From Calothrix brevissima NIES-22 (GTDB taxonomy: Bacteria > Cyanobacteriota > Cyanobacteriia > Cyanobacteriales > Nostocaceae): DNA of 64,000 bases. The position numbers and the translations under genes were made by a program. Under the pieces are notes generated by a model. The model had not been told where the DNA came from, searched no databases, and worked only from the letters and a program-made list of their open reading frames with translations. Where the stretch lies: assembly GCF_002367995.1 (NCBI RefSeq), contig NZ_AP018207.1:1240001-1304000 (forward strand). The letters run 5' to 3'. This document shows positions 35,501 through 44,313 of the stretch, piece after piece. Numbering within the stretch: position 1 is the first letter of the stretch; each line of letters starts with the position of its first letter.

Positions 35501-36144
35501 ATAATAATAATGGCTTTATTGTCTCACCATCTGCTGAAAATAATGATATCTCAGCTAATGCCTTTTCTGGTAGCGGTGGTGCGATCGCTATCAACGCTAA
35601 AGGGGTAATTGGTTTAGCAACCCTCACCAGATTGGAACTCGAACAGAAATTAGGTACAACCAACCCAGAAAAACTTGACCCCCAATTGCTGCAAACTAAT
35701 GATATTACGGCAATTTCTCAAACTGACCCTCAATTAAACGGTGTAGTCAGTATTAATTCTCCAGAGATTGACCCTAGTAAAAGTATTATCTCACTCCCCA
35801 CAAATGCAACAGACCCATCACAGCAAATCGCCCAAAGTTGTGGGGTAGGGAATCAAAAGCTAGCGAGTACATTTACTGATGCTGGGCGTGGTGGATTACC
35901 GCCTAAGCCTGATGAATTTCTCAGTAGCGATACGCTGTGGGAGGATGTTCGTCTGCGTGCTAATTCTCCACAACAAACAGTGTCTACTGAGGCGGTAACA
36001 CCCACAGCTAGTCAGGAAAAGACTGTGTTAACTCTTCCTGCGACTGGTTGGGTATTCAATAATAAAGGCGAAGTTACCCTGATTTCTCAAACACCCCAAT
36101 CTTCTACTGTAGGATTCAATTCCTCTCGCTGTGGGGTTAAGTAG
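32572..36144 (+). CDS. TpsA filamentous-haemagglutinin-like secreted protein, paralogue 2
   Basis: A 1190-residue paralogue of the preceding protein, starting 32 bases after it. Signal peptide (SAQAQ) and TPS domain match paralogue 1 with scattered changes. The beta-helix middle is shorter and more divergent. The C-terminal ~325 residues, from GPINQYSGLFANTEANSTG to the end, differ from paralogue 1 at only a handful of positions. Between helix and tail there is a 150-residue helical insert (~722-870) holding three related units (LKAVYDILLVENDQ, LDKFKNSFDFQLVISD and LNQLKYTYDFVVPTSD); paralogue 1 has one such unit. It is presumably secreted by the same TpsB. Confidence 0.92.
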   Translation: MVAFTSRQLWQLFTITSLICAWMNSAQAQIVPDNTLGAESTKLTTNTKVQGLPTTLIEGGATRGVNLFQSFLQFNIGEGQRVYFANPAGIENIFTRVTGSDTSKIFGTLGVDGRANLYFLNPNGIIFGANAHLDIPGSFLATTANSFVFNNSLKFSANNPEAAPLLTVNLRPGLQFAENQSASISNRGNLNVGQDLSLIAGNLDLQGQLIANSLTGNSGNITLISQQGGIDGRFLNITSLADNGLTGNVTITAPGDIYVGNIKVASNSSNSQFSNININSTGGSVYLNASNLNMQNIGSGYAGEIAINARKMVQIDNASKVFITGNLGKISLGFSEYPDLSPEKININNSQINNSNFEAGYNVGDITVKSLGELLIDNSKLETVTASSSYGGKINLQANTISLANQSSLFANTLSTGKAGSINLQTTGGAVSLSASSINTGSNKLNVNIENLTDKEGAGGGDINIAASDLFLTNTSILNASTLGSGDSGSISITVDKTASFSDNSILNARTYLRGNAGNVNITAQDLIFNNESLIQATTFGTGNAGNINIIAPSLTLSNTSRIDAQTFGSGNAGNININTQLLSLQGGARINAETFATGNGGNITINPLNDASQASAAINISGSAPLIRTSSGFSVNTESEKNDAGYGGNITITTGTLSINNGGVLSAPSKSRARGGNININVHNLELTGGGQIITNAYRSGQAGSIKINATENIKISGQNYDYEQKLNELKQQLDLLKAVYDILLVENDQDNQRILEPINNLVNKLSNFLANPNSILFLNELKTRLDKFKNSFDFQLVISDPEIASLLVPINNLINNLDGLEQIINYAPQINALQERLNQLKYTYDFVVPTSDGEVRRILGPINQYSGLFANTEANSTGNGGTINIDPIQVTLKDEAKISVDSQGTGVAGSISITANRLTLDNLAGISADTDSGQGGSIALNVQDLLLLRRHSTISTTAGKQGAGGDGGAIAINLNNNNGFIVSPSAENNDISANAFSGSGGAIAINAKGVIGLATLTRLELEQKLGTTNPEKLDPQLLQTNDITAISQTDPQLNGVVSINSPEIDPSKSIISLPTNATDPSQQIAQSCGVGNQKLASTFTDAGRGGLPPKPDEFLSSDTLWEDVRLRANSPQQTVSTEAVTPTASQEKTVLTLPATGWVFNNKGEVTLISQTPQSSTVGFNSSRCGVK

Positions 36145-36654
36145 AAAGCACAATAGTCAGTCCAGATTTACGCAAAAGTTCCTCAGACTCCTCTCTGTGT
36201 ACTCTGTGTTCTCTGCGGTTTTTGTAAACATTTATGAATTGACCAAGTGCTACTTGTAGCCGTTTTAACTTTCATCGCATACAACTTGTGTATAGTCGCT
36301 TACTTATACAGCAATTAGGTTCATACCAATTCCAGAAAAAAATGAGACAGATGCGTAGGTTGGGTTGAACGAAGTGAAACCCAACATATACAAGGCTTTG
36401 GGTTGTTGGGTTTCGTTCCTCAGCCCAACCTACATTCACATCATATTTTTTGTGAAATGGTATCAGTAAGGATTACAACGCTGTGAACGAAATCAGTTTT
36501 TTAAGGAACCGCCAAGACGCCAAGACGCCAAGGATAAAAAGAGAAGAATTAGAAGGAAGAAAAGGCAAAGTAATGCCTAACTGAATTGTATTTAGTTGAA
36601 ATATGCAGAATACCTGAAAAACCTGAATCTTCTCCATTGAGAAGCACTATATAT
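36145..36654. other. 510-base gap with repeats between tpsA2 and tpsB
   Basis: The gap holds the palindromic element 36324-36463 and a triplet of CGCCAAGA units (36509-36534), a very common cyanobacterial short repeat. The remainder is AT-rich with no recognisable gene. The tpsB gene may therefore have its own promoter here. Confidence 0.6.
36324..36463. repeat. ATACCAATT-ended element with a GTAGGTTGGGTT hairpin core
   Basis: ATACCAATT (36324) and ATGGTAT (36463) are the outer ends. The core is a long stem in which GTAGGTTGGGTTGAACGAAG is answered by CGTTCCTCAGCCCAACCTAC. The outer AGACAG motif also matches the elements at 2760 and 9042. Confidence 0.65.
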
Positions 36655-38457
36655 ATGTATGCATCACAAAAAAAACAAATTAAAAATCGCAGAAATTGGC
36701 TGATATTTATATTCTTACTCTTTAATTTTTTTATCCCTAAATCGTTAGCACAAACTTCTACCAAGCCACCAATACAAGATATCAATCGTCAAATTGAACA
36801 ACCGACTACACCCACTCCTACATTACCCAGACTACCAAAGTTAGAGGAGTTATTTCCAACTTCACCTATTCCTAATCCGCCGATTGAGGAAAATGTTCCG
36901 CCAGATTTAGCGGGAAAAATTCAGGTAACTCAATTTGAGGTGGTGGGTAGTACTGTTTTTAGTCAAGCAGAATTAGATGCAGTTCTCAAAGAATTTATCA
37001 ATAAACCTATCACTTTTCCTCAACTATTAGAAGCAGCAGATAAAATTACCGAACTTTATACTCAAGGTTGTCAAGCAGAAAATAAAAATACAGATTTACC
37101 CTGTTATGTGAATTCAGGTGCATATATTCCAGCTAACCAAACTTTTAAAGTTGAGGGTGGTGTAGTTAAAATTCAAGTTTTGGAAGGGAGTTTAGAAACT
37201 ATTGAAATTCGCGGTACAAACAGGCTAAATCCTGATTATGTGAGAAGTCGCCTTGCTTTAGCTACAGGTAAGCCTTTGAATTTAAAAAAGTTAATGCAAG
37301 CTTTGCAACTTTTACAATTAGATCCATTAATCAAAAATATCTCGGCGGAATTGGGTAATGGGATAAATCCAGGTGCGAGTATTTTATCTGTGAAAGTTGC
37401 GGAAGCTAAAACATTTACAGTACAGGTTAGTTTAGATAATAAACGTACACCGGGTATTGGGAGTTTAGAACGACAAATTCAACTAAATCAAGCAAATTTT
37501 TTGGGTTTGGGTGATGGCTTAAGTGTGGGTTATACAAATACTGATGGTAGTAATAGTGTAGATCTCAGCTATAGATTACCCGTCAATGCTCGCAATGGAA
37601 CTGTGCAATTTAACTATAGTTATGCATCGAGTAATGTAATTGAAAAACCTTTCAATGTTTTAGATATTGAAGGAACTTCTCAAGAATATGGTATTAGTTT
37701 TCGCCAACCGTTAGTGGAAACGCCGACGACAGAATTTGCAGTTGGGGTAAGTGCGAGTCATCGAGATAGTGATGTTGGTTTTTTGCAAGCACAAATAGGC
37801 GAAAGACTTCCGTTTCCTTCTCCTGGTGTGAGTGCAGATGGAACCACAAAAGTAACTATTTTGCGATTATTTCAAGAATGGACTCAGCGTAGTAGCCAAC
37901 AAGTATTAGCAGCGCGATCGCAATTTAGTTTCGGGATAGACGCATTAGGTGCGACAATCAATCAAGATGCGCCAGATGGTCAATTTTTTACCTGGCGAGG
38001 ACAAGCGCAATGGGTGAGGTTACTAGCGCCAGAAACTTTATTTTTATTGCGTACAGATTTGCAAATAGCTGATAGATATCTCTTAGCTTCTGAACAAATT
38101 GGCTTAGGAGGACAAGCAACAGTTAGAGGTTATCGTCAAGACCAAATATTAGCAGATAATGGCTTTTTAGTGACGGCAGAATTCCGTTATCCAGTATTAC
38201 GAGTTCCTCAAGTTAATGGGTTATTACAAATTACGCCATTTTTTGATTTTGGCACAGCTTGGAATATTTCTCAACCGGGAAGAACTAATCTTAATCCCGA
38301 TACTCTCGCTTCTACAGGAATCGGACTTTTATGGCAACAAAATAATTTAACAGCGCGTTTTGATTGGGGTATTCCTTTAGGTATTGATATTTCTAATAAA
38401 AATACATGGCAGGAAAATGGACTCTATTTTTCTGTGGTTTATACACAGGCATTTTAG
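36655..38457 (+). CDS. TpsB outer-membrane transporter (ShlB/FhaC/HecB family)
   Basis: A 600-residue outer-membrane pore of the two-partner secretion system. The ATG at 36655 is preferred, since it directly precedes a signal peptide (NWLIFIFLLFNFFIPKSLAQ); an in-frame TTG at 36586 adds residues with no signal character. A proline-rich linker (~55-80) is followed by two POTRA domains (IQVTQFEVVGSTVFSQAEL, ~90-165; LETIEIRGTNRLNPDYVRSRL, ~175-250). A 16-strand barrel occupies ~255-600, with the VRGYRQDQILADNGF loop motif near 505 and a terminal aromatic (YTQAF). It recognises TPS domains of both upstream proteins and secretes them. The CHAT gene follows directly. Confidence 0.93.
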   Translation: MYASQKKQIKNRRNWLIFIFLLFNFFIPKSLAQTSTKPPIQDINRQIEQPTTPTPTLPRLPKLEELFPTSPIPNPPIEENVPPDLAGKIQVTQFEVVGSTVFSQAELDAVLKEFINKPITFPQLLEAADKITELYTQGCQAENKNTDLPCYVNSGAYIPANQTFKVEGGVVKIQVLEGSLETIEIRGTNRLNPDYVRSRLALATGKPLNLKKLMQALQLLQLDPLIKNISAELGNGINPGASILSVKVAEAKTFTVQVSLDNKRTPGIGSLERQIQLNQANFLGLGDGLSVGYTNTDGSNSVDLSYRLPVNARNGTVQFNYSYASSNVIEKPFNVLDIEGTSQEYGISFRQPLVETPTTEFAVGVSASHRDSDVGFLQAQIGERLPFPSPGVSADGTTKVTILRLFQEWTQRSSQQVLAARSQFSFGIDALGATINQDAPDGQFFTWRGQAQWVRLLAPETLFLLRTDLQIADRYLLASEQIGLGGQATVRGYRQDQILADNGFLVTAEFRYPVLRVPQVNGLLQITPFFDFGTAWNISQPGRTNLNPDTLASTGIGLLWQQNNLTARFDWGIPLGIDISNKNTWQENGLYFSVVYTQAF

Positions 38458-38458
38458 T

Positions 38459-38500
38459 CAATGGTCAATAGTCAACAGTCAACAGTTAACAGTTAACAAC
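38459..38500. repeat. GTCAACA heptamer tandem repeat
   Basis: About five copies of CAGTCAA/CAGTTAA lie between tpsB and the CHAT gene, 5 bases before the CHAT start codon. This is the same heptamer as at 46868-46918. Confidence 0.75.
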
Positions 38501-38504
38501 ATTT

Positions 38505-41246
38505 ATGTCTCTCATTTTACTTTTAAGTAGTTTATTTATCAATTCATCGCCTAATCTGATTCAAAAAATTTCACCTATAGTTGCAGTCATTAACAATCAA
38601 GTTTCCGAGGAACAACTTAGCAACGGTAAAGGCTTATTAGATAAAGCTGTAATATCATACCAACAAGAACAATATGCACCAGCTTTGAAGATGTTTCAAC
38701 AGGCTGATGTGGCATTTCAATCATCGGGAGATAAGCTGAACCAAGCATTAGCATTAAATTACCTCTCTTTAACTTATCAACAGTTAGGACAGTTAGCTGA
38801 TGCACAACAGGCGACTGACGAAAGTTTACAGATATTAAAGAATAAATCTGATAGTAAAGATTATTTATCTATTCTTGCCCAAACGCTAAATACTCAAGGT
38901 CAATTACAATTAGCAAAGGGGGAAACAGAAAAAGCTTTAACTAGTTGGCAAGAAGCAAGCAATACTTATAGTAAAATTGGCGATGAAATTGGCAAGATTG
39001 GCAGTAAAATTAACCAGGCACAAGCATTACAAACATTAGGACTTTACCGTCGCGCTACTAATACCTTAGAAGAAATTAAGTTGATTTTAGATAAACAAGC
39101 AGACTCTCTTTTAAAAGTCACTGGTTTGCTGAGTCTGGGTAATACTTTACGTGTGGTGGGACATGTTGATAAATCTCTGAATATATTAACAACAAGTTGC
39201 CAAATTCAAGCAAAATTATTACAAGTAGAAACAGTTTGCAATCCTACATTATCAGCGAGTTTAAATAATACCAATACAGGAAAACCAAACCCTGAACAAG
39301 AAAAGCTGGCAGAAATTTTATTAAGTTTAGGAAATACTGCCCAAGCACAGCAAGATATTGAAGCGGCTATCCGGTTTTATGAACGTTCTGCAAGTATTTC
39401 TCAGAAGCAAACTACACAATTACAAGCAAATTTAAATCAATTACGATTGTTAATTCAATCTGGGGAAGATAAGTTTTTGTTGACGCAAGGTTTACCCCAG
39501 GAAATTATCTCGCAAATTGCTAATTTATCAACCAAAATAGAGAATTTACCCGCAAGTCGCAGTAATATTTATGCGCGGATTAATTTTGCCCAAATGCTGC
39601 TACGGTTAGCCAAAATAGGATTATTAACAAAAGATGTAATTGCCCAAAACCCCCAAAATAATTGTACATCTGCTGATTCTTTGTGTAATGCTGCTAAGAT
39701 TGTGGCTACAGGTTTTCAGCAAGCGAAAACTTTAGCAGATGTGCGATCGCAAGCTTACGCTTTAGGTACATTAGGAAGTTTATACGAATACACTCAGCAA
39801 TGGACGGAAGCGCGAACTTTGACGCAGCAAGCGCTAAAATTAGCAGAAGGGATTCAAGCTAGAGATATTGCTTACCGTTGGCAATGGCAATTAGGACGAA
39901 TTCTCAGTGCTACAGGTAATCCTGAAGAAAATCAACCAGGTGCGATCGCAGCTTACGATCGCGCAGTCAAGAGTTTAAAATCTATCCGTCGTGATTTAGT
40001 CACAGTAAACCGTGATGCGCAATTTTCATTTCGCGATGAAGTAGAACCAGTGTATCGCGAGTATGTAAGCTTACTCTTACCAAAAACAGGCGAACCGAGT
40101 GCAGAGAATTTAGATAAAGCTAGAAAAGTTATTGAATCTTTACAGTTAGCAGAACTCGATAACTTTTTCCGTTCCGCTTGTTTAGATAGTAAACCCGTGG
40201 AAATTGATGAAATCGATACCCAGAAACAAACTGCGGTAATTTACCCAGTACTGTTGAGCGATCGCTTATCGATTATTCTCTCACTACCACACCAGCAAAA
40301 AAATAAATCTCTGAAATTACATACAGTTATTCTTGCGAAACAGGAATTTCAAGCACAAGTTAAAAAACTCCAGCAAGAAATATTCTTAAAAAGTCCGCGA
40401 GAATTTCTCAAAACCTCAAAGCAAATCTATGAATGGTTAATTCGCCCTATTGAAGCCGATTTAGCAAATAGTGGCGTCAAAAATATTGTTTTTGTTTTAG
40501 ATGGCAACTTACAGAGTATCCCAATTTCTGCACTTTACGACCAAGAAAAAAAGCAATATTTAATTCAAAAATCATATAACATTGCGATCACCCCAGGTTT
40601 AGAATTATTACCCCCAAAAGCTGTGAGTCAAAACCGCTTACAAGCATTAATTGGGGGACTCAGTGAAGCCCGTGATAGTTTCCCTGCTATCCCTGGTGTG
40701 AAAAATGAACTTGAGCAAATAAAAGGGGTATTAGCAACTAGAGGAAATTTTATTAATGAAAATTTTACTCAGCAGAAAATAGAAGATGCAGTTCAATCAT
40801 TTCCTGGGGGAATATTACACCTAGCAACACATGGTAAATTTAGTTCTAAAGCTGAAGAGACTTTTATTTTAACTTGGAACCAAAGGTTAAATGTCAATGA
40901 TTTTAGTTCGGTACTCAAAACTCGTGAATCCAAGCAACAAGCTGCTATAGATTTACTAGTTCTCAGTGCTTGCGAAACCGCAGCCGGCGATAGTCGCGCC
41001 GCCTTAGGAATAGCCGGTATTGCTGTACAATCGGGGGCGCGCAGCACATTAGCAACCCTGTGGACTGTTAACGATGAAGCTACTTCAGCGTTAATGATTG
41101 AGTTTTATAAACAGATAGCGCAAAATCAAAAAAAAGCTGAAGCTTTGCGAAATGCCCAACTTCTTCTGTTATCAGGAAAGTTAAATCCTGTATTTAAACA
41201 TCCATACTATTGGGCACCTTTTGTATTAGTCGGTAACTGGCAATAA
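38505..41246 (+). CDS. TPR-CHAT domain caspase-like peptidase
   Basis: A 913-residue protein. A short hydrophobic N-terminus (MSLILLLSSLFINSS) may be an export signal or anchor. Residues ~40-500 form TPR-like helical repeats (LALNYLSLTYQQLGQLADAQQATDESL; AYALGTLGSLYEYTQQWTEARTLTQQAL). The C-terminal CHAT domain (~600-913) has the caspase-like dyad: His in GGILHLATHGKF (~775) and Cys in LLVLSACETAAGD (~825), followed by ARSTLATLWTV and YWAPFVLVG. CHAT proteins are clan CD cysteine peptidases. Such genes commonly sit next to TpsA/TpsB genes in cyanobacteria. Processing of the exoproteins is a reasonable inference but unproven. Confidence 0.92.
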   Translation: MSLILLLSSLFINSSPNLIQKISPIVAVINNQVSEEQLSNGKGLLDKAVISYQQEQYAPALKMFQQADVAFQSSGDKLNQALALNYLSLTYQQLGQLADAQQATDESLQILKNKSDSKDYLSILAQTLNTQGQLQLAKGETEKALTSWQEASNTYSKIGDEIGKIGSKINQAQALQTLGLYRRATNTLEEIKLILDKQADSLLKVTGLLSLGNTLRVVGHVDKSLNILTTSCQIQAKLLQVETVCNPTLSASLNNTNTGKPNPEQEKLAEILLSLGNTAQAQQDIEAAIRFYERSASISQKQTTQLQANLNQLRLLIQSGEDKFLLTQGLPQEIISQIANLSTKIENLPASRSNIYARINFAQMLLRLAKIGLLTKDVIAQNPQNNCTSADSLCNAAKIVATGFQQAKTLADVRSQAYALGTLGSLYEYTQQWTEARTLTQQALKLAEGIQARDIAYRWQWQLGRILSATGNPEENQPGAIAAYDRAVKSLKSIRRDLVTVNRDAQFSFRDEVEPVYREYVSLLLPKTGEPSAENLDKARKVIESLQLAELDNFFRSACLDSKPVEIDEIDTQKQTAVIYPVLLSDRLSIILSLPHQQKNKSLKLHTVILAKQEFQAQVKKLQQEIFLKSPREFLKTSKQIYEWLIRPIEADLANSGVKNIVFVLDGNLQSIPISALYDQEKKQYLIQKSYNIAITPGLELLPPKAVSQNRLQALIGGLSEARDSFPAIPGVKNELEQIKGVLATRGNFINENFTQQKIEDAVQSFPGGILHLATHGKFSSKAEETFILTWNQRLNVNDFSSVLKTRESKQQAAIDLLVLSACETAAGDSRAALGIAGIAVQSGARSTLATLWTVNDEATSALMIEFYKQIAQNQKKAEALRNAQLLLLSGKLNPVFKHPYYWAPFVLVGNWQ

Positions 41247-41441
41247 TTTCTCAGAAAGTCAAAGCAATTAAAGATAACTAGTACCGCTACCGAGTAAGTC
41301 AAAAGTAGACTTTTACTTCATTTACGCTGTATTGTACTAAGTTCTGAGCGGAGGTTTTCTCCACTCAGACTTTGCGCTTTGTCAGCTGTTTGCGTTTCGT
41401 AAGCTAATTTTTTACAATCGCCTTGTATGTTAGAAAGAGTG

Positions 41442-42935
41442 CTAAATCGTCCCAACCGCCTCAGCTTTAGTCCCAAGCAAAGAAGGATCGATCGCAATCC
41501 CTAAACCTTCAGCTACACGACGACCATATTCTACATCTGCACGGAAGAAGTGACAAATTTGCCGCTTTTGAATATCTTGTCTGGCTTGACTGAGGCTACC
41601 AATGATATTTTTCACCAGTCGTTCTTGCTGTTCTGGTTTCATTAAGCGATACAAATTCCCGGCTTGGGTGTAATCGTCGTTTCCTTGACGATGATCGTAA
41701 CGATTGACTGCGACATCACCAAGGTGAGTTGATGGTTCTGCATAGGCTGGACATTGTTGTGGCGTACCCTCAACGGTATTCGGTTCATAGTTAGGCGCGC
41801 TACCGCCATTGTTTCCTAAAGCCATGAAACCATCTCGCTGATAATGCATAACTGGACATTTAGGTTGATTGACTGGGAGTTGCTGATAGTTACCACCTAA
41901 GCGGTAGCGTTGCGCGTCGGGATAAGAAAACAGACGAGCTTGCAGTACTTTGTCTGGTGAGAAGCTAATACCAGGAACTACTGCGCTGGGACTAAAAGCA
42001 GCTTGCTCAACTTCGGCGAAGTAATTCTCTGGGTTACGATTTAATTCTAAAATTCCGACTTCAATTAAGGGATATTCGGAATGTTTCCAAACTTTCGTTA
42101 AATCGAAGGGATTATCTGCATGTTTCGCGGCTTGTTCTTCTGTCATTACCTGAATACACATCCGCCATTTGGGATAGTCGCCTTGAGCGATGGCATTAAA
42201 TAAATCGCGAGTCGCATGATCCGCATCTTCACCTTTAATCTGGCTCGCTTCCTCGGCGGTTAAGGTTTGATGTCCTTGTAGCGTCTTGAAGTGAAATTTA
42301 CACCAAACGCGATCGCCTTGGGCATTAATTAAGCTAAAGGTGTGACTACCAAAACCATCCATGTGACGATAGGTTTTAGGAATTCCGCGATCGGAAAACA
42401 AAATTGTTACTTGATGGAGTGACTCTGGACTGAGCGACCAAAAATCCCACATTGCATTGTGGTCTTTGCAGTTAGTTTGGGGATTGCGCTTTTGAGTATG
42501 CACAAAATCGGGGAATTTTAGGGGATCGCGGATAAAGAACACAGGGGTATTATTTCCCGCAATATCCCAGTTACCTTCTTCTGTATAAAATTTGACTGCA
42601 AATCCTCTAGGGTCGCGTTCTGCATCGGCTGAACCTTTCTCGCCGCCAACTGTGGAAAACCTCAACAAGACTGGCGTTTGCTTACCAACTTCTGCAAAAA
42701 GTTTGGCTTTGCTATAGCGGGTGATGTCATTGGTAACTGTCAAGGTTCCGTAAGCCGCCGCACCTTTAGCGTGGACAACTCGCTCAGGTATCCGTTCTCT
42801 ATTGAAATGAGCGAGTTTTTCAATTAAGTGGAAATCCTGAATTAATACCGGGCCACGGGGGCCAGCAGTTAGTGAGTTCTGGTTGTCAGCAACGGGGATA
42901 CCATCAGCAGTGGTCAACTTTTGCGCTTCAGTCAT
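41442..42935 (-). CDS. haem catalase, small-subunit (clade 3) type
   Basis: A 497-residue monofunctional catalase converting hydrogen peroxide to oxygen and water. The distal site is [12 protein letters not shown] (catalytic His ~54), followed by [33 protein letters not shown] and [17 protein letters not shown] (Asn ~127). The proximal haem ligand Tyr is in [17 protein letters not shown] (~335-351). The length fits small-subunit catalases that also bind NADPH. The promoter side carries two overlapping perfect palindromes (43012-43054) that may be a peroxide- or metal-responsive operator. It is convergent with the CHAT gene. Confidence 0.97.
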   Translation of the reverse strand: MTEAQKLTTADGIPVADNQNSLTAGPRGPVLIQDFHLIEKLAHFNRERIPERVVHAKGAAAYGTLTVTNDITRYSKAKLFAEVGKQTPVLLRFSTVGGEKGSADAERDPRGFAVKFYTEEGNWDIAGNNTPVFFIRDPLKFPDFVHTQKRNPQTNCKDHNAMWDFWSLSPESLHQVTILFSDRGIPKTYRHMDGFGSHTFSLINAQGDRVWCKFHFKTLQGHQTLTAEEASQIKGEDADHATRDLFNAIAQGDYPKWRMCIQVMTEEQAAKHADNPFDLTKVWKHSEYPLIEVGILELNRNPENYFAEVEQAAFSPSAVVPGISFSPDKVLQARLFSYPDAQRYRLGGNYQQLPVNQPKCPVMHYQRDGFMALGNNGGSAPNYEPNTVEGTPQQCPAYAEPSTHLGDVAVNRYDHRQGNDDYTQAGNLYRLMKPEQQERLVKNIIGSLSQARQDIQKRQICHFFRADVEYGRRVAEGLGIAIDPSLLGTKAEAVGTI

Positions 42936-43472
42936 AGGTAGAGAAATTCTCCATATAAGTTATTCAGATTACCTAAACTTAATCTTGGTCTGCAAACCAA
43001 CTACATCATACTCATAACGACTTTATATTTAAATCATAGTCGTTATGACTATGAAATGCAAGTAACGTTATGTTGCATTATTGGGGGCTGGTCAACTCAC
43101 TCCGAAATCAAATAGCGATCGCTCTACAACGCTTCTAGGAAAGATGACAAACAGAATATATACTGAATTTTCTGAAAGATGAGTCTGTTTTATTCTTTCT
43201 TTAAAAGCCGATAGAACTATTCAACTCTCAGTATAATGACGTAATAAAGTAATATTTTTGACAATAAATTTGGCGATGCATGGAAAAAGTGTGTTTTTTA
43301 TCCGCAGATTTGTCAATTACTAATCAAAACTTCACTGAAACGAAATATTACTGCCTAAGTAAATCCCTATAATAAGACTTATAGAAATTATTTGAAAGCG
43401 CAAATTTAGTTGCAAATATATTTGCTGTTTTCAAAGCATTAACAATATTTGCATTTAACTTTCAATAGGCTT
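42936..43472. other. gap between divergent catalase and GNAT-like genes
   Basis: This 537-base intergenic region separates two divergently transcribed genes. Apart from the palindromes at 43012-43054 and one HIP1 site near 43113-43122, nothing is recognised. It presumably holds both promoters. Confidence 0.55.
43012..43054. promoter_or_regulatory. nested palindromes upstream of catalase, possible operator
   Basis: TCATAACGAC (43012-43021) is the exact reverse complement of GTCGTTATGA (43039-43048). Overlapping it, TCATAGTC (43034-43041) pairs perfectly with GACTATGA (43047-43054) over GTTAT. They lie about 80-120 bases before the catalase start. This is not a recognised Fur or PerR consensus; binding of a regulator is inferred. 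Confidence 0.45.
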
Positions 43473-44093
43473 ATGTTATCAGTAGCATCAGCAGTAGAAG
43501 AGTCTGTCAAAATTTTCCACAATGTTCATAATGAATATGTGGTTGCCAAAATTGTACCTATTTCTCCTAAACATATTCAAGACATTGAATTACTGTGGCT
43601 ACCCCAACTGAGAAATCACAATTGTTGGGATCGAGATTTAGATATACACAAATATGTAAATAACCCAGACATTTATGAGGTTTATGTTTTGGAATACGAT
43701 GCGATCGCGCAAGGTATAATTATTCTCCAAACTAATAAATGTCATTCTCGGTTAGATGTAGATAAAAATTTAATTTATGTCCACTTATTAACTGTAGCAC
43801 CTTGGAACCGTGCAGCGATTCTCGGCAGAAGGAATTATAAAGGAGTGGGTACAGTTCTTTTAACATTTGCAATGTTACATAGTTTTAACTTGGGCTTTCA
43901 AGGAAGAATTGCCTTAAATACTGTTCAAGAAGCTGAAAATTTTTATCAAAAGTTGCCCTTTTTTGATGGCGGATATGATTTATTTCCATCTGGTAACGAT
44001 GGCAGATATATTGGTTTAAAATATTTAGAAATGCCGGAAGAAGAAGCAGAATTAGTAATGTTAAATTTATATTTAACAAGTTATTTAAATTAG
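43473..44093 (+). CDS. GNAT-like acetyltransferase-fold protein
   Basis: A 206-residue protein from the ATG at 43473 (an in-frame TTG 24 bases upstream is less likely). The pattern YVVAKIVPISPKHIQDIELLW, then VYVLEYDAIAQGIIILQTNK, YVHLLTVAPWNRAAI and YKGVGTVLLTFAMLHSFNLGFQGRIALNTVQEAENFYQKL fits the GNAT fold. GVGTVLL takes the place of the acetyl-CoA binding loop (Q/R-x-x-G-x-G/A), and AENFYQKLPFF is the usual helix before the last strand. The substrate is unknown, and the acyl-CoA loop is incomplete. It may be a divergent N-acetyltransferase. Confidence 0.65.
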   Translation: MLSVASAVEESVKIFHNVHNEYVVAKIVPISPKHIQDIELLWLPQLRNHNCWDRDLDIHKYVNNPDIYEVYVLEYDAIAQGIIILQTNKCHSRLDVDKNLIYVHLLTVAPWNRAAILGRRNYKGVGTVLLTFAMLHSFNLGFQGRIALNTVQEAENFYQKLPFFDGGYDLFPSGNDGRYIGLKYLEMPEEEAELVMLNLYLTSYLN

Positions 44094-44279
44094 CATTTAT
44101 AGCTGTTGACAGTTGACTGTTGAAAGTTGACAGACTTAAAAGCCTTTTATTGTCAGGGTTTTATCTTAGGTTGATGTCCTAATCTATCTGGCTACAGGTA
44201 TATTGTACATTCAAGGGTTTAAAACCCCTTTATTGACACTGAGTAAATTTTCAGTGGTGGTTGACATTCCCAACTTAAA

Positions 44280-44313
44280 ATATTTTGAATTTTGAATTTT
44301 GAATTTTGAATTA
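44280..44313. repeat. TTTTGAA heptamer tandem repeat
   Basis: About four copies of TTTTGAA lie directly at the end of the RNase Z gene, between it and the convergent GNAT-like gene. Confidence 0.7.
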
